Source: Teredinibacter waterburyi
GTDB taxonomy: Bacteria > Pseudomonadota > Gammaproteobacteria > Pseudomonadales > Cellvibrionaceae
Assembly: GCF_001922985.1 (NCBI RefSeq)
Contig: NZ_MRUH01000123.1
Span: 122,256 to 186,255 of the forward strand
Length of the DNA: 64,000 bases
Direction of reading: 5' to 3'
Shown here: positions 57,299-64,000 of the stretch, piece by piece
How the letters are laid out: each line of letters opens with the position of its first letter
Numbering within the stretch: position 1 is the stretch's first letter
Notes under the pieces: generated by a model
Told to the model about the DNA's origin: nothing
Seen by the model: only the letters and a program-made list of their open reading frames with translations
The model's database searches: none
Made by a program: the position numbers and the translations under genes

Positions 57299-57637
57299 AT
57301 GAGCTTTTTTATCGCCGACGCTGTAGCACAAACCGAAGGTGCAGCACCCCCAAACGCTGGTTTCATCAATATCCTGTTGTTGGGCGGTCTATTCGCGTTT
57401 ATGTATTTCGTTATCATTCGCCCTCAGCGTAAGCGCCAAAAGGAGCATCAGTCTTTGGTCCAGAGTCTTTCAAAAGGCGATGAGGTGGTACTTACCAGCG
57501 GTATGTTGGGTAAAATCGTAGATGTTGACGAACACTACATTACGCTTAACGCAGCCAATAATGTTGATTTTAAGTTTCAGAAATCTTCAGTACACGCGGT
57601 GTTGCCCAAGGGCACTATTAAATCTATAGCCAAGTAA
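57299..57637 (+). CDS. yajC: Sec translocon accessory protein YajC, without secDF
   Basis: A 112-residue protein with one membrane segment (INILLLGGLFAFMYFVIIRPQRKRQKEHQSLV) and a cytoplasmic domain (GDEVVLTSGMLGKIVDVDEHYITL), the complete YajC pattern. In most proteobacteria tgt, yajC, secD and secF are adjacent. Here yajC has its own promoter and terminator and the next gene encodes a PLP enzyme, so secDF must lie elsewhere or this is a second copy. Confidence 0.94.
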   Translation: MSFFIADAVAQTEGAAPPNAGFINILLLGGLFAFMYFVIIRPQRKRQKEHQSLVQSLSKGDEVVLTSGMLGKIVDVDEHYITLNAANNVDFKFQKSSVHAVLPKGTIKSIAK

Positions 57638-57661
57638 GCCGGCGAGCATAGATTCAAAAAG

Positions 57662-57696
57662 AGCGCTTTAACCTTTTTGGGTTGGCGCTTTTTTTT
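57662..57696 (+). terminator. Terminator after yajC
   Basis: AGCGC with an inner AACC pairs with GGTT and GCGCT (57685-57689), followed by seven further T. Confidence 0.78.
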
Positions 57697-57762
57697 GCTT
57701 TGAAATCACAGAAATTATGGCTTTGCTTTACCTGTGGGGTGGAATAGAGGTAACTTTGCGCC

Positions 57763-58785
57763 ATGACCGTTACTTACCCTCCTAAAATATCCTTGGCTCA
57801 ACTCCCTACACCGCTTCGGCATCTGAAGCGGTTTTCGTCGCGTCTTAACGGGCCTCAAATCTGGTTAAAGCAAGACGATTTAACCCACTCGATGATGAGT
57901 GGCAACAAGGTGCGCAAGCTAGAGTTTGTGCTTGCCGACGCACTTGCAGCTGGCGCTGATACGCTCATCACCTGCGGTGGCTTACAGTCGAATCATTGTC
58001 GTGCGACCGCTATAGCAGGGGCTCAATTGGGCCTGAACGTGCATTTGATCTTGCGCGGATCCATGCCGGAGCTCGCTGATGGGAATCACCTACTAGATTT
58101 ACTTGCCGGTGCAGCGGTGTCGGTGTATCCCGCCGCTGAATATCAACGAAACCTTTCAAGCCTTTTTGCTGAGTGGTCGCATCACTATCATGAGCAGGGC
58201 AAAACCCCTTACCTTATTCCAACGGGGGCGAGTAATGGCGTTGGCGTTTGGGGCTATGTCGCGGCCTTTGAAGAGATAATTCGAGATTGCGAGCAAGCCG
58301 GATTTACACCGGATGCAATTGTCTGTGCTACGGGTTCTGGAGGAACTCAGGCTGGACTTACCCTTGGCTCCACTCTCACAGGTGCTGCGATCCCTGTGAT
58401 TGGGATTGCGGTTTGCGACTCGGTAGATTATTTCGAAAAACGTATTCACGACGATGTCATTTCGGCCCAGCAGCTATACCCGCATCTAATGCCTGATTCG
58501 ACCGTTGTTGAGCGCTTGCAAATTATTACCTTAGATAGCTACATTGGCCCAGGATATGCTCAGGGTTACCCCGAGTTATATAAAGAAATTGCCAGTCTAG
58601 CGAGGGGGGAGGGGGTTGTCTTAGACCCAGTTTATACCGGCAAGGCATTGGTTGGATTGGTAAACGAGGTGTCTTCTGGCTGTATGAAGGGGATGGGGAA
58701 TATCGTATTTGTTCATACCGGAGGCCTATTTGGATTATTTCCTTACAGAGATGTTTTTACCGATTTCTTAGCTGGGGCGGGATAG
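57763..58785 (+). CDS. D-cysteine desulfhydrase / ACC deaminase family PLP enzyme
   Basis: A 340-residue fold-type II PLP enzyme with the PLP lysine in MMSGNKVRKLEFVLADAL and the CGGLQSNHCRATA loop. The phosphate-binding stretch is CATGSGGTQAGL. The family includes D-cysteine desulfhydrase (DcyD), which releases sulfide, pyruvate and ammonia, and ACC deaminase; N-terminal features favour the DcyD side, but activity cannot be fixed from sequence. An AGCS amino-acid symporter follows 43 bases downstream and could supply the substrate. Confidence 0.85.
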   Translation: MTVTYPPKISLAQLPTPLRHLKRFSSRLNGPQIWLKQDDLTHSMMSGNKVRKLEFVLADALAAGADTLITCGGLQSNHCRATAIAGAQLGLNVHLILRGSMPELADGNHLLDLLAGAAVSVYPAAEYQRNLSSLFAEWSHHYHEQGKTPYLIPTGASNGVGVWGYVAAFEEIIRDCEQAGFTPDAIVCATGSGGTQAGLTLGSTLTGAAIPVIGIAVCDSVDYFEKRIHDDVISAQQLYPHLMPDSTVVERLQIITLDSYIGPGYAQGYPELYKEIASLARGEGVVLDPVYTGKALVGLVNEVSSGCMKGMGNIVFVHTGGLFGLFPYRDVFTDFLAGAG

Positions 58786-58828
58786 AAATAATCTTGATAT
58801 GTGCAATAAAATTCTTGGGGGAATTTGC

Positions 58829-60190
58829 ATGAACGACGCATTAAATACCATCTCGGGATACGTTTGGGGGCCGGTGACCCTCGGGTTAATTCTGGGTGTG
58901 GGCCTACTTTTAACTGTAAGGATAAAAGCACTTAGTTTGCGAAAGATTCCGTATGGGTTTTCGCAGCTGTTCGCTGGCCGAAAAGCTGCTGGGGATGGTT
59001 CGATTGCGCCATTTAGCGCCTTGATGTTGTCACTCTCCGCGACTATAGGTACTGGCAATATTGTGGGTGTTGCCACTGCGATTGGTATTGGTGGGCCCGG
59101 TGCGCTTTTTTGGATGTGGTGCAGTGCGCTGGTGGGTATGGCAACTAAGTACGCGGAGGCGGTTTGCGCGGTACATTACCGAGAAACCAATGACCGAGGC
59201 GAGTTGGTTGGCGGCCCGATGTACTACATAAAAAATGGGCTAGGTAAGAAGTGGAAATTTCTCGCCTTAGCATTTGCATTTTTTGGCACTATCGCCGGAT
59301 TTGGAATCGGCAACACTGTACAGGCTCACTCGGTTGCCGATGCTATGTTCAATTCATTTTCCGTTCCAAAGCCGGTGTCTGCTGGGGTAATGGTTGTCTT
59401 GGTGGGGCTTGTGTTATTGGGCGGTGTTAAGCGTATTTCAGAGGTGGCGAAACACCTGGTTCCGTTTATGGCCATCAGCTATTTCGTCGCTGGCCTAGTC
59501 GTGCTGTTGTGGAATTTCTCTGCTGTGCCCGCCGCTTTTGTATTGATCGTGGAGAGTGCTTTTTCACCGGTTGCCGCACAGGGTGGTTTTGCCGGAGCGG
59601 CAATTGCCCTTGCGATTCAAAAAGGCATTGCTCGCGGCGTTTTTTCAAATGAAGCTGGCTTAGGTAGCGCCCCTATCGCCCATGCGGCCGCCGCGACCGA
59701 TAGTCCTGTGCGTCAAGGTACAGTCGCTATGCTGGGTACTTTTATCGATACTATCGTGGTCTGTTCAATTACCGGTTTGGCGATTATTGTAACCGGTGTT
59801 TGGACGGGCGATGCCAAGGGCGCGGCTATGTCGCAGCAAGCATTCGCCGCGGTGTTACCTTATGGTGATAAGTTGGTGTCATTTGCTTTATGTTTATTTG
59901 CGTTTACGACAATTCTTGGCTGGAGTTATTACGGCGAGCGCTGTGTCGAATACCTGTTAGGGGAAAAGTCGGTATATCCTTTTCGGTTGCTTTGGGTGGC
60001 TGCGATTCCGATTGGTGTTTTAGTTAGTTTAGATACCGTATGGATCGTTGCCGATATTATGAATGGTTTAATGGCAATACCGAATTTGATTGCGTTAATT
60101 TTGTTATCTGGCGTGGTTGCTAGATTAACGCGAGAGTTCTATTCGAAAAGCGACAATCACGATAAAGCGGCAGCGGAAGCTGAATCGTAA
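58829..60190 (+). CDS. Sodium:alanine/glycine symporter (AGCS family)
   Basis: A 453-residue inner-membrane protein of about eleven segments. It has the AGCS signature GGPMYYIKNGLGKKWK and the conserved segments LSLSATIGTGNIVGVATAIGIGGPGALFWMW and GIARGVFSNEAGLGSAPIAHAAA. It takes up small neutral amino acids with sodium, suiting a marine organism. The ATG at 58829 with GGGGGA upstream is preferred over the open frame from 58799. The upstream PLP enzyme may act on its substrate. Confidence 0.92.
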   Translation: MNDALNTISGYVWGPVTLGLILGVGLLLTVRIKALSLRKIPYGFSQLFAGRKAAGDGSIAPFSALMLSLSATIGTGNIVGVATAIGIGGPGALFWMWCSALVGMATKYAEAVCAVHYRETNDRGELVGGPMYYIKNGLGKKWKFLALAFAFFGTIAGFGIGNTVQAHSVADAMFNSFSVPKPVSAGVMVVLVGLVLLGGVKRISEVAKHLVPFMAISYFVAGLVVLLWNFSAVPAAFVLIVESAFSPVAAQGGFAGAAIALAIQKGIARGVFSNEAGLGSAPIAHAAAATDSPVRQGTVAMLGTFIDTIVVCSITGLAIIVTGVWTGDAKGAAMSQQAFAAVLPYGDKLVSFALCLFAFTTILGWSYYGERCVEYLLGEKSVYPFRLLWVAAIPIGVLVSLDTVWIVADIMNGLMAIPNLIALILLSGVVARLTREFYSKSDNHDKAAAEAES

Positions 60191-60228
60191 TTACGATTAA
60201 TAATGACTATTTTTTGGATATAAAAAAT

Positions 60229-61134
60229 ATGAGCACCGGGCTTGGTAATAAACTGGTTATCGCAATTTCATCACGCGCGTTGTTTGACTTAGATGAGAGC
60301 CATCAGGTATTTGAGAGTGAAGGTTTGGAAGCCTATTCTAAATATCAAATCGAACACGAGGATGTAGTGCTGCCGCCTGGCGATGCATTTCAAATGGTGG
60401 AGAAGCTTTTAAAGATAAATGATGCAATGGAGACTCCGAGAATCGAAGTTATATTGTTATCGCGAAACAGTGCCGATACGGGTCTTCGTGTCTTTAATTC
60501 AATTAATCATTACGGTTTAAAAATTACCCGGGCAGCTTTCACTGGCGGGCAGAGTCCGTATCGTTATATTGCACCGTTTAACGGCCACTTGTTTCTGTCT
60601 ACAGATGCTGAGGATGTGCGCCATGCGCTTGAGCATGGTGTGGCGGCGGCAACCTTGTTAACGTCAACTCGAAGTAAGTCTGAAATGGACGAGCTGCGTT
60701 TTGCGTTCGACGGTGACGCGGTAATTTTTTCTGATGAAGCTGAGCAGGTTTTTAAAACTCAGGGGTTAGATGCGTTTACTAAGAGTGAGCTTGCCGCAGC
60801 CAAGACGCCTTTAAGCGGTGGTCCATTTAAGTCTTTTCTGGCGGCATTGCACGGCTTACAAAAAGAATTTGCACCTGGCGAATGCCCGATTCGTACTGCA
60901 TTGGTTACTGCGCGTTCTGCACCGGCACATGAGCGTGTCATCCGAACACTTCGCGCTTGGAATATTCGCATCGACGAGTCGTTATTTCTTGGTGGGTTAA
61001 GTAAGGGTGAGTTTCTTAAGGCCTATGGCGCCGATGTTTTTTTTGATGACCAGCCTGCACATTGCCAGTCGGCACGCGACCACGTTGCAACGGGCCATGT
61101 TCCGCATGGTATCGCCAATCAAAACGAGCAATAA
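60229..61134 (+). CDS. Cytosolic 5'-nucleotidase, cN-I type
   Basis: A 301-residue protein of the 5'-nucleotidase family PF06189, related to animal cN-I. It has KLVIAISSRALFDLDESHQVFESEGLEAY at the N-terminus, EVILLSRNSADTGLRVFNSINHYGL, and FFDDQPAHCQSARDHVATGHVPHGIAN at the C-terminus. It should dephosphorylate nucleoside monophosphates. The frame opens at TTG 60214; the ATG at 60229 gives the normal start. It lies 38 bases after the symporter gene. Confidence 0.9.
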   Translation: MSTGLGNKLVIAISSRALFDLDESHQVFESEGLEAYSKYQIEHEDVVLPPGDAFQMVEKLLKINDAMETPRIEVILLSRNSADTGLRVFNSINHYGLKITRAAFTGGQSPYRYIAPFNGHLFLSTDAEDVRHALEHGVAAATLLTSTRSKSEMDELRFAFDGDAVIFSDEAEQVFKTQGLDAFTKSELAAAKTPLSGGPFKSFLAALHGLQKEFAPGECPIRTALVTARSAPAHERVIRTLRAWNIRIDESLFLGGLSKGEFLKAYGADVFFDDQPAHCQSARDHVATGHVPHGIANQNEQ

Positions 61135-61362
61135 GAAACGCCAAATTAAGCGCTAAACCATCTATCACTCGTGACGCTCTATAGCTCTTCGCCTGCTACT
61201 CTTAAGGATGTTCTTAGGAGGGCAGCTCCGCGACAGTGGATTTCTGCAGGTGTTAATCCGATATCTGTAATCGAACCTCTCAATAACATGAATTAGATAA
61301 AACACATGGTGACGCTTTCGTGTACTTGCTCATGCAACTTAACTATACGGTTCACAAAATCA

Positions 61363-61394
61363 ATTATTAGTACTATCCATTATTAGTGCTATGA
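61363..61394. repeat. 16-bp tandem repeat upstream of the UspA gene
   Basis: ATTATTAGTACTATCC (61363-61378) and ATTATTAGTGCTATGA (61379-61394) are direct neighbours with 13 of 16 bases identical. They lie 31 bases before the start codon at 61425 and may be an operator or chance; the rest of the 290-bp gap shows nothing recognisable. Confidence 0.5.
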
Positions 61395-61424
61395 AGGCTA
61401 GGGCGGCGGAGTGATAGCTAGATA

Positions 61425-61958
61425 ATGATAAAACGAATCTTATTCGCTGCAGATATGAGCGTATTTACACCCCATGTGTTGCTGCAGGTTGAGTCATTGG
61501 CAATTCAGATGGATGCCTTTATTACGGTGGTCCATGTTGTTCCCCCCATGAGCGAACTGGCTGAGGCAGTAGTTAAAGCACACTGCTCGACGCAAGTTAA
61601 GCGGGAGGTGCTGGCAAAGTCTCGTGTGGATGGCTTGCTTGACGTGCTTCGAGACGAGGTAACTGAAAGCATCAAACAAAACTCATTGGTAGATGACGAA
61701 TTGGCTAATCGTATTACGGATGTCGTTGTTGTAGAGGGGAATACTGCCGCTGAAATATTAGCTTTAGCTGCAGCGACTGACGCCGATTTGATCGTGGTAG
61801 GGAGCCATGGTGTTGACTCGTTAGACTCAAGGCTTATGGGTTCTGTAACAAGCAAGATCTTGCAACTGTCTCGGGTTCCCGTTTTTATGGTGCCAATGAT
61901 GAATCCGGCGGGTTCTGTTGGACGCTCCTTGGCGTCTTTTTCATCGCGTTTGAGGTGA
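61425..61958 (+). CDS. Universal stress protein, UspA family
   Basis: A 177-residue single UspA domain. It has RILFAADMSVFTPHVLLQVESLA at the start, the central AAATDADLIVVGSHG and the ATP-binding-type tail GSHGVDSLDSRLMGSVTSKILQLSRVPVFMVP (G-2X-G-9X-G-S/T pattern is partly kept). These proteins help survival under stress. The C-terminus carries about 18 extra residues (NPAGSVGRSLASFSSRLR). It is convergent with the TauE/SafE gene. Confidence 0.9.
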   Translation: MIKRILFAADMSVFTPHVLLQVESLAIQMDAFITVVHVVPPMSELAEAVVKAHCSTQVKREVLAKSRVDGLLDVLRDEVTESIKQNSLVDDELANRITDVVVVEGNTAAEILALAAATDADLIVVGSHGVDSLDSRLMGSVTSKILQLSRVPVFMVPMMNPAGSVGRSLASFSSRLR

Positions 61959-62013
61959 TCACTGCCGCGTCCCAATTGCGACTTTAGCTAATAAATATTG
62001 TGAGTATTCCGCT

Positions 62014-62805
62014 TTAGTGGACCGCAAAGAAAGCAAACCGAGTTCCAATGATCAGCAAGATTGTGGCTAGTAGCGGTTGTAAAATGCCATTTGGCACACG
62101 TGCCGCTAGTTTGGTTCCGAAGTGAACTGCGGGTAACGATCCTATTAATAGGCCCCCTAACAGCTGAAAGTCCACATTCCCGTTCCATAGGTGGCCCATG
62201 CCGGCGAAAAGTGTCAACGGTACTGCGTGAGCTATGTCGGTGCCAACAACTCGTAATGCGGGCCAGCGAGGATAGAGGGTTAACAGTAGTGCGGCGCAAA
62301 AGGCACCGGCGCCGACCGACGAGAGTGTGACCAAAATACCGAGAAGTATGCCTGCTATGACGGTGACTGGTGATGAGTGGCGTTGAACCCACGTATGTAC
62401 CGGGTCGGCTGACTCGCTTTCGGTTTGTATTCTATTTTTAAAAAATACAACAAATGCGGTGATGATTAACATGACGCCGAGCGAGTGGGTCAAGATGGGG
62501 CTATAGTCAAAATCGGGTGGTATCCAACTCTTTAACCCGTAAGCGGTTATAAGCGATGCAGGGATGCTTCCGGATGCCAGTAGTGCAACGGTGCGCCACC
62601 TGACGTTAGATTGCTTGTGGTGGCCGTACAGAGCCCCAGTTTTGGTTGCGGCGGCATACAAGAGGTCGGTACCAATGGCGAGCTTTTCTGGAACGCCCGA
62701 GAGTATGAGTAGCGGAGTCATCAGTGAGCCGCCGCCAACACCGGTAAGCCCGACGGCCAAGCCGACACCAGCGCCGGCGAAAATGTAGAAGATTAAATCG
62801 TTCAT
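62014..62805 (-). CDS. TauE/SafE family transporter next to cysB
   Basis: A 263-residue transporter with about eight membrane segments. It has the N-terminal repeat GAGVGLAVGLTGVGGGSLMTPLLIL followed by GTDLLYAAATKTGALYGHHKQSNVRW, and the second repeat GILLGILVTLSSVGAGAFCAALLL. The GVGGGSLMTP motif is the canonical form, absent in the other two members here. Divergent placement from cysB, the master regulator of sulfur assimilation, suggests export of sulfite or a similar anion under CysB control. Confidence 0.9.
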   Translation of the reverse strand: MNDLIFYIFAGAGVGLAVGLTGVGGGSLMTPLLILSGVPEKLAIGTDLLYAAATKTGALYGHHKQSNVRWRTVALLASGSIPASLITAYGLKSWIPPDFDYSPILTHSLGVMLIITAFVVFFKNRIQTESESADPVHTWVQRHSSPVTVIAGILLGILVTLSSVGAGAFCAALLLTLYPRWPALRVVGTDIAHAVPLTLFAGMGHLWNGNVDFQLLGGLLIGSLPAVHFGTKLAARVPNGILQPLLATILLIIGTRFAFFAVH

Positions 62806-62856
62806 AGGCTTAAAAGTGTGATTCTCGCTGCTAAATTACAAACACGGGTGGCAAAT

Positions 62857-63968
<1,112 letters not shown>

Positions 63969-64000
63969 ATTGTATTTGCTCCAGAAATAAAAAGGGCCGG

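Overview
The window looks like chromosome from a marine, polysaccharide-degrading gammaproteobacterium, probably of the Cellvibrionaceae type (Saccharophagus, Teredinibacter, Simiduia). This is inferred from Pseudomonas-like gene order (folC-dedD-cvpA-purF-metZ, plsX directly followed by fabD with no fabH, fabF-pabC-mltG-tmk-holB-pilZ-tatD, thrS-infC-rpmI-rplT-pheST-ihfA) and from a secreted lipoprotein with a long poly-serine linker, a hallmark of that group. No search was run, so the placement is an inference.

Layout. 1-10.6 kb: the end of accD, folC, dedD, then a reverse-strand block (dodecin, a TauE/SafE exporter, a receiver-TPR response regulator), then cvpA, purF, metZ and a VanZ-like fusion. 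10.7-14.8 kb: a MoxR ATPase / DUF58 / transglutaminase operon. 15.2-20.1 kb: amtB, an MFS transporter, a stomatin/NfeD pair and a second TauE/SafE exporter. 20.3-20.7 kb: tRNA-Asn and tRNA-Val. 20.9-25.1 kb: a multi-SLBB polysaccharide export protein and a Wzi-type outer-membrane protein. 25.3-33.2 kb: the thrS to ihfA translation operon and a MerR regulator.

33.3-38.1 kb is the accessory part: a compact island integrated into a tRNA-Pro(GGG) gene. It is bounded by a 47-bp direct repeat of the tRNA 3' part. It carries a C5 methyltransferase and an NgoMIV-like restriction enzyme whose catalytic and recognition residues are all in place (predicted target GCCGGC). It also carries a reverse-strand operon with a YafO-family ribonuclease toxin between two unrecognised small genes, and a tyrosine integrase split by a frame change. 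Matching 21-bp motifs just inside both ends look like integrase arm-binding sites.

38.1-42.3 kb: reverse-strand YqaA-family protein, poly-Ser lipoprotein, ABC-F ATPase and Maf/YceF. 42.4-53.3 kb: the long forward fatty-acid, cell-wall and replication cluster from yceD to tatD. 53.3-64 kb: dimeric-type dUTPase, malate dehydrogenase, Bcp peroxiredoxin, an AraC-type regulator, an orphan yajC, a D-cysteine desulfhydrase-like enzyme, an AGCS symporter, a cN-I 5'-nucleotidase, a UspA protein, a third TauE/SafE exporter and, divergent from it, cysB.

Most of the window is ordinary housekeeping chromosome. The most novel material is the tRNA-Pro island, above all the YafO-like toxin without a recognisable YafN antitoxin. 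Also worth attention are the repeat-built N-terminal extension of the Wzi gene, which reads as pentapeptide-like repeats on the other strand, and the overlapping dyads between cysB and its neighbouring exporter.
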